Counted from the stretch's first letter, positions 35,877-48,590 are shown. The stretch: 64,000 nucleotides of DNA from Rutidosis leptorrhynchoides (GCF_046630445.1 NC_092333.1:711197001-711261000); one strand, 5' to 3'. The notes: generated by a model not told the origin, from the sequence alone. Made by a program: numbers and translations.

Positions 35877-36305
35877 CAAGTAAGCCCACACCAGATCTAT
35901 AAACTTAAATGGATTAGTAGTGTCAGCCCATTTTTTATTCAACCCCAAACCCTATATTATACATTTCGTCTTGTTATCCTATCATACCAGAATTGCCAAC
36001 CCAAAAAGAGTTCTCGATCCAAACATGTGATTTTCATTAATTTAAATATGAACATTTCAGAAAAAATTAAATGGTACGATTATTAAATATTAACTAATAC
36101 AATATATGCACCCAACCACTTAACTGGTTTCTTGTGTCACTTCTTTAGTACAATTACTAATACTAATACATCAAAATCAAAATAATAATTTATAGAATTA
36201 AAACAGCGAATTGAATATGAATGAAACCAAAAAATGATTTAAATCCTCAAATCCGAAACTCGTCACCCTTTCGTGACGAATCCTAACTAATCGTTGTCCT
36301 GCAAA
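35877..36305. other. Spacer downstream of the SKS gene
   Basis: AT-rich DNA without a recognisable gene; it should include the 3' untranslated region and polyadenylation region of the left-facing SKS gene, but no single signal stands out. Confidence 0.4.
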
Positions 36306-38547
36306 TTACAAAGGACGTGTTTTCCGACCACTTGCTCGACCACAAGTGATAGCATTCTTCGGGATCGGGTACTCATCCCTCCAAGAATTCACTGGCGAAT
36401 AAACTCGAAGATAAAATTGTTGGCCTAAATACTGTCGAACCCAGTTTTGAGATCGAATGTTCCACATTCCCACATTGTCTAGTGGTACATACAATGCGGT
36501 CCATGATTTCGGATACACCTATTAATCACATCTTAAATTAGTAAAAAAGTACACTTTATCACATCTGGTTTATATCATATATATAATCGCTCTGTTAATC
36601 ATTTGGTACCTGAACCGTTGAGCGAGAAATCCCATCTCTTAGATTGTAATTCGCTCTGCTATCAGCCGACCACGTACCTCCATCCATACTATTAATTCAA
36701 CCCAATTTTTTTAGCGTCAAACGCGTTACGTAATAAATTTACATAATCCTAAAACACTACTATTTTAATTAACTGTCAACCAATTCGTAATTAACGATTT
36801 GAGCTTACCCAACAACAAAGAAGAAGTGACCATCAATGTGCCATGATTGCACAGTATCTTCTGAATTCTCAAACACGATCTCAGCAAACGCTCTAAAATC
36901 AGCAGCCATAACCGAAGTTTGTAGGTACCCACCACCTCCGTTGGGGCTGTCCGATATCGTCCCAAGGGAAAACACGCCGGAGATCTTGAAATAATCAGCA
37001 ATCTTCAAAGGAGTGTCTGCCGGTATAAACGATACACTGTTGACCGCGTACCTCTGCTTCCCATTTATAACAGGAGCAGAGTTCGCGAGTCTAATAGTTC
37101 GTGTGAAGTTAACCATTCCATAATGGTACGAGCCTTGTGGGTTGGGCCTCGGTCCACTTGCTGTCAAATTTTGCCTAATCGATCGGGCTTGATTTAAAGA
37201 CCAATCGATTTGGATAGTGGGCCCACCCGGTGGAGGAGCTGGGAAAGTTCCTGGAGAATTGGTGTAACGAAGAATTGAGGTTGCGGTTAGGATTTGAGAG
37301 GTGAATCGGGTTGAGACGACCATGTAATAGTTCTGTGGTGGTTGATCAGCTGTGATCAAAACCGAGTACGATTGGCCCAAATGAATATCAAGAGACGCGT
37401 ATGTGTTCTGTAGAGTATGAGTTCCTTCGGTCTCTACTAGCAGCATTTTATGGCCTTGGATTCTAAAGTTGATTGATGTCGTTAGCCCCACATTCGATAT
37501 CCTCAACCTATACGTTTTTCCTAAATAAATAATATAGAAGTAAATCATATTTGAAGTTAGTGTAACAATTAAAACGACTGTTTACTTGCTGTAAAATGTA
37601 TTAATTAGGAGAATAGGAGAATGATACCTTGATCAACGTTGAATGTAAAGCCGTTAGATCCACGACCGTTGATGAGAAGACCATCTGGGAATGGAAGATC
37701 ATGTCCTCCATCTAAAATTGCTTTCAAATCCTGAATAAATTCACATTTAAGTACACGATAAAACAGATCCATACAATGATCATACATGTTATATGTGCGA
37801 GTGTATATCATTAGATAAACACTTACAGTGTGATTTTGCTTGAACCAATCACCGGCCAAAATGGTGAAATCTCCTGCAGGTGGAGGGAAAGGCACCGGGA
37901 TCATAGGGCGGCTGGAGATCGTAATACCACCGTAAGCACCCGCGGCCCGATGAAACGCAAGCGACGGAAAGTAAAAGAAGCTGCCAATTTGATCTTTTAC
38001 TTGAAGAATATATGTGAAATTTTGACCAGGTGGAATTGGACAATTTGTGCCATAAACACCATCCTGCCATGAATTCCTCCTTTGTTGTATCCCATTCCTA
38101 ATACATACATTTTTAATTTAACCCACATTCATTCTATTATCACTTTTCAAATTTTCAAATAATAATAAAAAGAAATTTGGATGATTAAATTAACCAAGTA
38201 ATGAGGAATGATTCATCCAAGCTGTTGTAAATACTAACAATGACATTATCATTAGTAACCGAATCGATTTGTGGCCCGGGAAACTGTCCATTTATCAATA
38301 TCCCCTGCATTCCGAAATTTCAAACAAATAACTCAAAGTATAAATTAAGATTTAAGATCTACAATGCAACGTAAGTTAAGCTAAATTAAAGTTCAAAATA
38401 TACCTGTTGTTTGACTCCAAGAGGATAGATGTCACCGTAAGTTAAATTCCAGTTAAAAAATCTATAAGGGTCTTCACCATTAATCTTTTGTGCAGTGGCT
38501 ATTAAAAGTAGTATAAAGAATGTAGTTTTCATACTCCATTGTGTCAT
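36306..38547 (-). CDS. SKU5-similar / L-ascorbate oxidase homologue (pollen Bp10/NTP303 type)
   Basis: Host gene of seven exons with GT/AG introns: 38547-38404, 38304-38195, 38097-37827, 37730-37628, 37520-36809, 36688-36610, 36518-36306. These total 1,632 nt, or 543 residues, the usual length of the family. A signal peptide (about residues 1-24, MKTTFFILLLIATAQ) precedes EDPYRFFNWNLTYGDIYPLG. Three cupredoxin domains follow, with GIQQRRNSWQDGVYGTNCPI, DGLLINGRGSNGFTFNVDQG and the C-terminal DNVGMWNIRSQNWVRQYLGQ. The copper ligands of true oxidases are missing: TWNGIQQ replaces HWHG, FFYFPS replaces the HSH site, and MWNIRSQNW replaces HCHIEPH; only WHIDGHFFF keeps two His. It is therefore probably a secreted, non-enzymatic cell-wall glycoprotein, as known for SKS and pollen-tube members. 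Start at 38547 or the second ATG at 38532 gives the same secreted protein. No break was seen. Confidence 0.93.
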
Positions 38548-38707
38548 TTTGTTGAATAAATGTAGGCAATGAAAAAAGAATGATGTACCAAATTTGCAAC
38601 AAATATGTGTGTTTTGTGTTTTTTTGGTGCACTTATTTTTTTGGTGGTGTAATGAGAAGTAAAATGTGGGTGAAGAATGGAATCCAGTTCAATCTAAAAG
38701 GGATGTG

Positions 38708-38717
38708 ATTTATACAA
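38708..38717 (-). promoter_or_regulatory. TATA-like box of the SKS gene
   Basis: The minus strand reads TTGTATAAATCACATCC about 165 bp upstream of the first ATG, a good plant TATA box. It would put the transcript start near 38680 and leave a leader of about 130 nt. No other promoter element is claimed. Confidence 0.5.
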
Positions 38718-39679
38718 GAAAAAGAGAAGAGATAAAGCCTGCTTTGGTCCGATTAGATTCATCAGATCTGTTCCATGAGATGCTTCTCAGCAAGTTGTAA
38801 TATTAAGCTTTACTGTTATGCACCACTCTCACTCTCAATAAATTAATAATAATCAGAAATTACGGAGTATTAATTAATTAATCAATCAATTAATAAAAAT
38901 TAAGTGTGAAATCTTGACTTATATGTCTTAATTTTGGGTTCGATTACATATTTTTGGTAAGAAGTATAAACCTTTTCGTTATGACAATCTCCATACTCGT
39001 CTTCCTGTCTAATTTATTCCCTCAACTACCACAAATTTCATGAATTAAACGCATTTAATATGTCCATTTCAAATTTTACCATTTACTCTAATTTAGAAGA
39101 TAATGTTTTCTTTGAAATTCAACTTGGATAGGAAATTGTTTTGGACATGCAAAGTAAAATTGAATGAACTTTGACAGTTTTGGAGTTATTTTTGAAAATA
39201 GTACTCCGTACTTTGGAATTATATCTACAAATTGATAAAAACTCCAAAATAGATGATGTAATTGTTTTAAACTTCACATAATGGTTGTCGGTGTGAGATT
39301 GTAGTGTGAATTTTTTTTTTTTTTTAAATATGGCGATATGAGTTGAAAATGCAAAGTAACGGTGGTGTGAGTTTGAGTGTAGATTGTGAGTGTTGTGATT
39401 ATGTGGTTAAATGTAATTGGGAGTTGAGTAAAGAAGGTTCCGGACCAATCAAACCAAAATCACGACCGTTGCTTTGGTCGTTAGTTTCAAACCGACGCCT
39501 GTTAAAATTATTGAATCCACGCATTGTTACCCGCTATTTGGGGGCGTTGGATGTGTGTCATGTCACCACTCACCACCCACGCCGCGTGTTGGTGACTGTT
39601 ACAGATTTTTTTTTTAAATAGTAAATTTACAAATCTTTCTTGCAAAAATAGAAATTTTACAAATTTATTTACGAAAATG
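38718..39679. other. Intergenic region between the SKS gene and the HROB-like gene
   Basis: AT-rich, with a TTAATTAATTAATCAATCAATTAA palindromic patch near 38870-38895 and a poly-T tract near 39310. The plus-strand frame at 39343-39621 has no recognised domain and I do not call it a gene. The two flanking genes are divergent, so both promoters lie in this interval and the next few hundred bases. Confidence 0.45.
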
Positions 39680-39682
39680 GTA

Positions 39683-39870
39683 AAACCAAAGTTTCAAACT
39701 TCGGATTTGGCAAAACCGAAGTTTGGAACTTCGGATTTGGGCCTTTATGCTTTTACTACAGTGACTAGACTGACATGTGACATGAATTGCCACCCGTGCC
39801 CTAAACCGAAGTTTCAAACTTCGGTTTTGCAGGCTTTTCAGCAAAATCGAAGTTTGAAACTTCGGTTTTG
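39683..39870. repeat. Four copies of a CCGAAGTTTCAAACTTCGG-type palindrome
   Basis: Near-perfect palindromes at about 39683-39707, 39714-39738, 39802-39827 and 39842-39868, of the form AACCGAAGTTTCAAACTTCG with small variations. They sit 215-400 bp upstream of the HROB-like start codon. Each could form a short hairpin or be a dimeric protein-binding site. They may equally be part of a small repeat element. Confidence 0.8.
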
Positions 39871-39942
39871 GTCCCGCCATATTTTGTTCACTTTTATCCT
39901 GAATCTTGCTTTTGCAGGTCGTAATCTATGCTTTTCTACATG

Positions 39943-39952
39943 TATTTATACC
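39943..39952 (+). promoter_or_regulatory. TATA-like box upstream of the HROB-like gene
   Basis: TATTTATACC lies about 135 bp before the ATG at 40087 and is followed by a leader rich in A and C without an earlier ATG in strong context. This is a plausible core promoter from position and composition only. Confidence 0.35.
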
Positions 39953-40857
39953 ACTTGAAACTTCATTCTCAATAACAACATCACATACAACACAACCACA
40001 TTTCAAACACATCAAACTGAGATTTATATATCTGTGAAATCATCAGTAAAAAACTACAAAAAAACACTAAATCGCATTTTAAAAGAATGGCCAATTTTGA
40101 AAACGATGGATGGGAATACCTACTTGATATTGATGATTCCGACCTCACTCAATATGTATCAGTTACAAAACCCACTGAAACCATTTTGGTGCCGACTGAG
40201 TCGCCACCATTCCCCCGACAGTTACAGGCCCCCCAACGTAACCTTCAAAAACAAAAGCAACCTATTTCACCACCACGACCTGTTTTGCGCGGTTCTGGGT
40301 CTAACAAAAAGAAAAAAATAACGTACCGAATCCCTGGACCCGCTGGTATTTTCCAAGATGCGTATGAACTTCGAAATAGAGAATAACGTTGTGGATGACA
40401 TGTATACGCAAGATTTTGTAAGAGAAATAATAAACAGACCTGAAGTGGATGATTCGTTTACTCTGGATCCGTGGCTACGCGCGATGGAGTTTGCATATCC
40501 GTACGGAGATAAACAACAAAATTGTATACTCATTTGTTGAAACCATAAGCCAACAGTGTATGTGTATTGTTGTAACTGCAGGTAGATCTGATATAGCAAG
40601 CATTCTGAAGCAGCGTAGATTTTTACCAGCAAATCAAGTTGTTGGTGTTGTTAAAACTTGTGAGAAAAATAGAGTCGGTGATATGTCTATAATGCTGAAA
40701 GTGAGTTTACATCACTAACTCATGTATATTTTCATAATTGTATTGCTTTCACTAAAACATGTTAATGTAAGTTTTCATTTATGTTTAATAGGACACTACG
40801 GGTACTATTCGAGGAACATTTCATAGCAAGATCATTGATGGTGTTCATGGGAAGTAT

Positions 40858-43800
40858 TGAAATGTCCCGTTCTTATTGATTAAAAACGTTCCATATTAAT
40901 TGATTTCGTTGCGAGGTTTTGACCTCTATATGAGACGTTTTTCAAAGACTGCATTCATTTTTAAAGCTTTACGTAGATTATCAAATAATGATAATCTAAA
41001 ATATCCTGTTTACACACGACCATTACATAATGGTTTACAATACAAATATGTTACATCGAAATCAGTTTCTTGAATGCAGTTTTTACACAATATCATACAA
41101 ACATGGACTCCAAATCTTGTCCTTATTTTAGTATGCAACAGCGAAAGCTCTTAGTATTCACTGGAGAATAAACATGCTTTAAACGTCAACAAAAATGTTG
41201 GTGAGTTATAGGTTTAACCTATATATATCAAATCGTAACAATAGACCACAAGATTTCATATTTCAATACACATCCCATACATAGAGATAAAAATCATTCA
41301 TATGGTGAACACCTGGTAACCGACACTAACAAGATGCATATTTTAGAATATCCCCATCATTCCGGGACACCCTTCGGATATGATATAAATTTCGAAGTAC
41401 TAAAGCATCCGGTACTTTGGATGGGGTTTGTTAGGCCCAATAGATCTATCTTTAGGATTCGCGTCAATTAGGGTGTCTATTCCCTAATTCTTAGATTACC
41501 AGACTTAATAAAAAGGGGCATATTCGATTTTAATAATTCAACCATAGAATGTAGTTTCACGTACTTGTGTCTATTTTGTAAATCATTTATAAAACCTGCA
41601 TGTATTCTCATCCCAAAAATATTAGATTTTAAAAGTGGGACTATAACTCACTTTCACATATTTTTACTTCGTCGGGAAGTAAGACTTGGCCACTGGTCGA
41701 TTCACAAACCTATAACAATATATACATGTATATCAAAGTATGTTCAAAATATATTTACAACACTTTTAATATATTTTGATGTTTTAAGTTTATTAAGTCA
41801 GCTGTCCTCGTTAGTAACCTACAACTAGTTGTCCACAGTTAGATGTACAGAAATAAATCGATAAATATTATCTTGAATCAATCCACGACCCAGTGTATAC
41901 GTATCTCAGTATTGATCACAACTCAAACTATATATATTTTGGAATCAACCTCAACCCTGTATAGCTAACTCCAACATTCACATATAGAGTGTCTATGGTT
42001 GTTCCGAAATATATATAGATGTGTCGACATGATAGGTCGAAACATTGTATACGTGTCTATGGTATCTCAAGATTACATAATATACAATACAAGTTGATTA
42101 AGTTATGGTTGGAATAGATTTGTTACCAATTTTCACGTAGCTAAAATGAGAAAAATTATCCAATCTTGTTTTACCCATAACTTCTTCATTTTAAATCCGT
42201 TTTGAGTGAATCAAATTGCTATGGTTTCATATTGAACTCTATTTTATGAATCTAAACAGAAAAAGTATAGGTTTATTGTCAGAAAAATAAGTTACAAGTC
42301 ATTTTTGTAAAGGTAGTCATTTCAGTCGAAAGAACGACGTCTAGATGACCATTTTAGAAAACATACTTCCACTTTGAGTTTAACCATAATTTTTGGATAT
42401 AGTTTCATGTTCATAATAAAAATCAGTTTTCCAGAATAACAACTTTTAAATCAAAGTTTATCATAGTTTTTAATTAACTAACCCAAAACAGCCCGCGGTG
42501 TTACTACGACGGCGTAAATCCGGTTTTACGGTGTTTTTCGTGTTTCCAGGTTTTAAATCATTAAGTTAGCATATCATATAGATATAGAAAATGTGTTTAG
42601 TTGATTTTAAAAGTCAAGTTAGAAGGATTAACTTTTATTTGCGAACAAGTTTAGAATTAACTAAACTATGTTCTAGTGATTACAAGTTTAAACCTTCGAA
42701 TAAGATAGCTTTATATGTATGAATCGAATGATGTTATGAACATCATTACTACCTCAAGTTCCTTGGATAAACCTACTGGAAATGAGAAAAATAGATCTAG
42801 CTTCAAAGGATCCTTGGATGGCTTGAAAGTTCTTGAAGCAGAATCATGACACGAAAACAATTTCAAGTAAGATTTCCACTCGAAATAAGATTGTTATAGT
42901 TATAGAAATTGAATTAAAGTTTGAATATGATTATTACCTTGTATTAGAAAGATAACCTACTGTAAGTAACAAAGATTTCTTGATCTTGGAGGATTACTTG
43001 GAATGGATTTAGAAAACTTGGAAGTAAACTTGCAATCTTGGAAGTATTCTTGATTTTATGAAACTAGAACTTTTGGAATTTATGAAGAACACTTGGAACT
43101 TGAAGATAGAACTTGAGAGAGATCAATTAGATGAAGAAAATTGAAGAATGAAAGTGTTTGTAGGTGTTTTTGGTCGTTGGTGTATGGATTAGATATAAAG
43201 GATATGTAATTTTGTTTTCATGTAAATAAGTCATGAATGATTACTCATATTTTTGTAATTTTATGAGATATTTCATGTTAGTTGCTAAATGGTGGTTCCC
43301 ACATGTGTTAGGTGACTCACATGGGCTGCTAAGAGCTGATCATTGGAGTGTATATACCAATAGTACATACATCTAAAAGCTGTGTATTGTACGAGTACGA
43401 ATACGGGTGCATACCAGTAGAATTGTTGATGAAACTGAACGAGGATGTAATTGTAAGCATTTCTGTTAAGTAGAAGTATTTTGATAAGTGTCTTGAAGTC
43501 TTTCAAAAGTGTATGAATACATATTAAAACACTACATGTATATACATTTTAACTGAGTCGTTAAGTCATCGTTAGTCGTTACATGTAAATGTTGTTTTGA
43601 AACCTTTAGGTTAACGATCTTGTTGAATGTTGTTAACCCATTGTTTATTATAACAAATGAGATGTTAAATTGTTATATTATCATGATATTATGATATATA
43701 TAATATATCTTAGTATGATATATATACAGTTAAATGTCGTTACAACGATAATCGTTACATATATGTCTCGTTTCGAAATCATTAAGTTAGTAGTCTTATT

Positions 43801-44258
43801 TTTACATATGTATTTCATTGTTAATACACTTAATAATATATTTACTTATCATTTAACATAATTAACCAAGTGTATCAATATCTTAATATGATTCATATGT
43901 ACCTAGTAAGACGTTGTTATAACGATAATCGTTATATATATCGTTTTCGAGTTTCTTAAATTAATAGTCTCATTTTTATGTATATAACTCATTGTTAAAA
44001 TACCTAATGAGATACATAGTTATAATAAAATCATGTTAACTATATATATAACCATATATATGTCATCGTATAGTTTTTACAAGTTTTAACGTTCGTGAAT
44101 CACCGATCAACTTGGGTGGTCAATTGTCTATATGAAACCTATTTCAATTAATCAAGTCTTAACAAGTTTGATTGCTTAACATGTTGGAAACACTTAATCA
44201 TGTAAATAATAATTTCATTTAATATATATATAAACATGGAAAAGTTCGGGTCACTACA
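40858..44258 (-). repeat. 3' LTR of element G2 (3,401 bp)
   Basis: On the plus strand it starts TGAAATGTCCCGTTCTTATT and ends GTTCGGGTCACTACA; on the minus strand this is TGTAGTGACCCGAAC to GGGACATTTCA. A series of related ATCGTTA/TAACGAT and AAATTGTTA motifs occurs at 43560-44060. Its short frames are identical in the other LTR and are not genes. Confidence 0.95.
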
Positions 44259-44269
44259 GTACCTACCCG

Positions 44270-46848
44270 TTAAATAAATTTCGTCCCGAAATTTTAAGCA
44301 GTTGGAGGTGTTGACGTATCTTCTGGAAATAAATGCGGGTATTTCTTCTTCATCTGATCTTCACGCTCCCAGGTGAACTCGGGTCCTCTACGAGCATTCC
44401 ATCAAACCTTAACAATCGGTATCTTGTTTTGTTTAAGTCTCTTAACCTCACGATCCATTATTTTGACGGGTTTTTCAATGAATTGAAGTTTTTCATTGAT
44501 TTGGATTTCGTCCAACGGAATAGTGAGATCTTCTTTAGCAAAACATTTCTTCAAATTTGAGACGTGGAAAGTGTTATGTACAGCCGCGAGTTGTTGAGGT
44601 AGCTCCAGTTGGTAAGCTACTGGTCCGACACGATCTATAATCTTGAATGGTCCAATGTACCTTGGATTTAGTTTCCCCCGTTTACCAAATCTAACAACGC
44701 CTTTCCAAGGTGAAACCTTAAGCATGACCATTTCTCCAATTTCAAACTCTATATCTTTTCTTTTACTGTCTGCGTAGCTCTTTTGTCGACTCTGGGCGGT
44801 TTTCAATCTTTGTTGAATTTGGATGATTTTCTCGGTAGTTTCTTGTATTATCTCCGGACCCGTAATCTGTCTATCCCCCACTTCACTCCAACAAATCGGA
44901 GACCTGCACTTTCTACCATAAAGTGCTTCAAACGGCGCCATCTCAATGCTTGAATGGTAGCTGTTGTTGTAGGAAAATTCTGCTAACGGTAGATGTCGAT
45001 CCCAACTGTTTCCGAAATCAATAACACATGCTCGTAGCATGTCTTCAAGCGTTTGTATTGTCCTTTCACTCTGTCCATCAGTTTGTGGATGATAGGCAGT
45101 ACTCATGTCTAGATGAGTTCCTAATGCTTGCTGTAATGTCTGCCAGAATCTTGAAATAAATCTGCCGTCCCTATCAGAGATAATAGAGATTGGTATTCCA
45201 TGTCTGGAGACGACTTCCTTCAAATACAGTCGTGCTAACTTCTCCATCTTGTCATCTTCTCTTATTGGCAGGAAGTGTGCTGATTTGGTGAGACGATCAA
45301 CTATTACCCAAATAGTATCAAAACCACTTGCAGTCCTTGGCAATTTAGTGATGAAATCCATGGTAATATTTTCCCATTTCCATTCCGGGATTTCGGGTTG
45401 TTGAAGTAGACCTGATGGTTTCTGATGCTCAGCTTTGACCTTAGAACACGTCAAACATTCTCCTACGTATTTAGCAACATCGGCTTTCATACCCGGCCAC
45501 CAAAAATGTTTCTTGAGATCCTTATACATCTTCCCCGTTCCAGGATGTATTGAGTATCTGGTTTTATGAGCTTCTCTAAGTACCATTTCTCTCATATCTC
45601 CAAATTTTGGTACCCAAATTCTTTCAGCCCTATACCGGGTTCCGTCTTCCCGAATATTAAGATGCTTCTCCGATCCTTTGGGTATTTCATCCTTTAAATT
45701 TCCCTCTTTTAAAACTCCTTGTTGCGCCTCCTTTATTTGAGTAGTAAGGTTAGTGTGAATCATTATATTCATAGATTTTACTCGAATGGGTTCTCTGTCC
45801 TTTCTGCTCAAGGCGTCGGCTACCACATTTGCCTTCCCCGGGTGGTAACGAATCTCAAAGTCGTAATCATTCAACAATTCAATCCACCTACGCTGCTTCA
45901 TATTCAGTTGTTTCTGATTAAATATGTGTTGAAGACTTTTGTGGTCGGTATATATAATACTTTTGACCCCATATAAGTAGTGCCTCCAAGTCTTTAATGC
46001 AAAAACAACCGCGCCTAATTCCAAATCATGCATCGTATAATTTTGCTCGTGAATCTTCAATTGTCTAGACGCATAAGCAATCACTTTCGTCTGTTGCATT
46101 AATACACAACCGAGACCTTGCTTCACATTGGCCTCTTCAGCCGTCTGTTCTTTAATTCTTTCCTCAACCTGGTTCACTAGTTTGTGAGCCATTCTACATG
46201 CCTGTTGTATGGAGGCGGGCTCGTGTGAACTTATATCTTCTTGGATTCTTTCCGGTAATCCTTTCACAAACGCGTCGATCTTCTCTTCCTCATCTGCGAA
46301 CGCTCCTGGACACAATAGGCACAATTCTGTGAATCGTCTTTCGTACGTGGTAATATCAAATCCTTGGGTTCGTAACCCTCTAAGTTCTGTCTTGAGCTTA
46401 TTGACCTCGGTTCTGGGACGGTACTTCTCGTTCATCAAGTGCTTGAATGCTGACCACGGTAGTGCGTACGCATCATCTTGTCCCACTTTCTCTAGATAGG
46501 TATTCCACCATGTTAACGCAGAACCTGTGAAGGTATGCGTAGCGTACTTCACTTTATCCTCTTCAGTACACTTACTTATGGCAAACACCGATTCGACCGT
46601 TTCAATCCGATCGGTCCTTCGGTTCCATCAAATTTCAAAGGTTTGCAGGCAGTGAATTCTTTGTAGGTGCATCCTACACGATTTCCTGTACTGCTAGATC
46701 TAAGGTTATTGTTGGTATGTAGCGCAGCCTGTACTGCGGCTATGTTTGAAGCTAGAAAAGTACAGAATTCCTCTTCATTCATATTCACGGTGTGTCGAGT
46801 AGTCGGTGCCATTTCCTTCAAAATAGTCAAATGGAACAAGTTAATCAT
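44270..46848 (-). pseudogene. gag and pol parts of element G2
   Basis: From right to left: a gag start region (46848-46576, MAPTTRHTVNMNEEEFCTFL), the gag core ([20 protein letters not shown] near 46530 and [20 protein letters not shown] near 46350), RNase H ([20 protein letters not shown] near 46070; [20 protein letters not shown] near 45930), integrase ([20 protein letters not shown] near 45530; [20 protein letters not shown] near 45090), and the C-terminal integrase region ([20 protein letters not shown] near 44700) reaching a chromodomain-like end near 44402. The order is Ty3/gypsy. The coding region looks broken. Confidence 0.9.
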
Positions 46849-47153
46849 ACAGAATATTAAGAGTAGTTAATAGTATTTCGTAGCATAATATGAACTCATT
46901 TATAAAAGCTTTTTCTTCATATTAGCGTTTTATAAGTTTAAATTCGGGTAGTACCTACCCGTTAAGTTCATACTTAGTAGCTAATATACAATTCAACTAC
47001 TACAATTCTATATGAAAAACTGATTATAATAATATTTCGCGTTCAAACTTTTATACAGTATTTTACAAACTTACAATACCGTTTATTTTACATATAGCAT
47101 GAAATATAGCACACAATAAATTTGATACAAGATGGTTGTGAAGATAATTCTAG

Positions 47154-47837
47154 CTAGTACACAAGTCGTTCAGCAAAGGCAATAAAGACACGTAATTCAT
47201 ACGTCCAGAAACAAGTCATGCATTCTGGTTTTACTAGGACTACTTCCCATCCTTGGTCTTGTGGAACATAACCGTTATGGCCGTTGATAAGACAGCGTGT
47301 TGTAACGTCGTCAAAGGGACGAGGGTTACGTAATGTCCAACAGTCCCGTAACAATCTAAAAACCTCATTTCTTACCCCAATTACCGACTCCGTCACTTAT
47401 GGGAACGTTTTGTTTAATAGTTGTAGCCCGATGTTCTTGTTCTCACTTTGGTGAGAAGCGAACATTACTAATCCGTAAGCATAACATGCTTCTTTATGTT
47501 GCATGTTAGCCGCTTTTTCTAAATCACGAAGTCCAATATTCGGATATATTGAGTCAAAATAATTTCTTAACCCATTGCGTAAAATAGCATTTGGGTTCCC
47601 CGCAATATATGCGTCAAAGTAAACACATCGTAACTTATGGATTTCTCAATGTGATATCCCCCATCTTTCGAACAAAAGCCTTTTATAAACCAAGGCATTC
47701 TTGGAACGTTCTTCGAATGTCTTACAAGCTGATCTCGCCTTAAATAGTTGTGTCGAAGAATTCTGACCGACTCTAGACAAGATTTCATCAATCATGTCTC
47801 CGGGTAGGTCTCTTAAAATATTGGGTTGTCTATCCAT
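47154..47837 (-). pseudogene. F-box-like host-derived passenger sequence in element G2
   Basis: Left-facing, between the 5' LTR and gag. It starts MDRQPNILRDLPGDMIDEIL followed by SRVGQNSSTQLFKARSACKT, an N-terminal F-box of the plant type also seen in the Arabidopsis At2g35280/At1g67623 F-box-like family. Further on, the usual C-terminal text of that family appears (KAANMQHKEACYAYGLVMFA; VTTRCLINGHNGYVPQDQG). F-box proteins normally recruit substrates to SCF ubiquitin ligases. Here the sequence is in the same direction as the element and would be carried in its RNA. It looks broken. It was most likely captured from a host gene, although I cannot tell whether one copy or a whole subfamily carries it. 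Confidence 0.75.
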
Positions 47838-47975
47838 TTTGTGTTTTTATACTGTAAAATAGACAAGTGTTAGATTCATAAAAAAAAATACTTATTAATA
47901 CAAGCAATTTTTACATATATCATAAAGCATAAGCACACTATATTACATATATTACACCACACGAATACAACTATC

Positions 47976-48590
47976 TTATTCCGACTCGCTCGTTTCTTCT
48001 TCTTCGGTTTTGGTTCGTTTTGCCAAGTTTCTAGGGATATATGATGTTCCCCTAATACGAGCCGTCGTTTTCCACATTGGTTTAGAAAAACCTGGTGGTT
48101 TAGAGGTTCCCGGGTCATTGTTACAACTTAAGGACTTCGGGGGTTGACGATACATATAAAGTTCATCGGGGTTGGAATTAGATTTCTCTATTTTTATGCC
48201 CTTTCCCTTATTATTTTCTTTTGCCTTTTTAAATTCAGTTGGGGTAATTTCTATAACATCATCGGAATTCTCGTCGGAATCCGATTCATCGGGGAATTGG
48301 TAATCCTCCCAATATTTTGCTTCCTTGGCGGAAACACCATTGACCATAATTAACCTTGGTCGGTTGGTTGAGGATTTTCTTTTACTTAACCGTTTTATTA
48401 TTTCCCCCACCGGTTCTATTTCTTCATCCGGTTCCGATTCTTCTTCCGGTTCCGATTCTTCTTCCGGTTCCGACTCTTCTTCCGGTTCCTCTTCGGGAAC
48501 TTGTGAATCAGTCCATGAATCATTCCAATTTACATTTGACTCTTCATTATTATTAGGTGAGTCAATGGGACTTGTTCTAGAGGTAGACAT
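47976..48590 (-). CDS. Acidic passenger ORF in element G2 (204 residues)
   Basis: Open frame next to the 5' LTR, starting MSTSRTSPIDSPNNNEESNV. Residues about 33-58 are a short repeat of EEESEP, encoded by an 18-bp tandem repeat at about 48415-48490. The middle is acidic (DESDSDENSDDVIEITP) and the end is basic and Ser/Thr-rich (RIRGTSYIPRNLAKRTKTEE). No known domain. Its place matches the non-gag ORF at 62466-63119 in element G3, though the two share no obvious sequence. It may be a lineage-specific extra protein of these chromoviruses or a non-coding leader with a chance open frame. Confidence 0.5.
   Translation of the reverse strand: MSTSRTSPIDSPNNNEESNVNWNDSWTDSQVPEEEPEEESEPEEESEPEEESEPDEEIEPVGEIIKRLSKRKSSTNRPRLIMVNGVSAKEAKYWEDYQFPDESDSDENSDDVIEITPTEFKKAKENNKGKGIKIEKSNSNPDELYMYRQPPKSLSCNNDPGTSKPPGFSKPMWKTTARIRGTSYIPRNLAKRTKTEEEETSESE

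Noticed and set aside
39343-39621. Plus-strand ORF between the SKS and HROB-like genes
   Set aside because: No known motif and no promoter or splice support; composition looks non-coding.
41565-41828. ORF present in both G2 LTRs (also 49541-49810)
   Set aside because: It lies in a long LTR and is repeated only because the LTR is; no protein similarity recognised.
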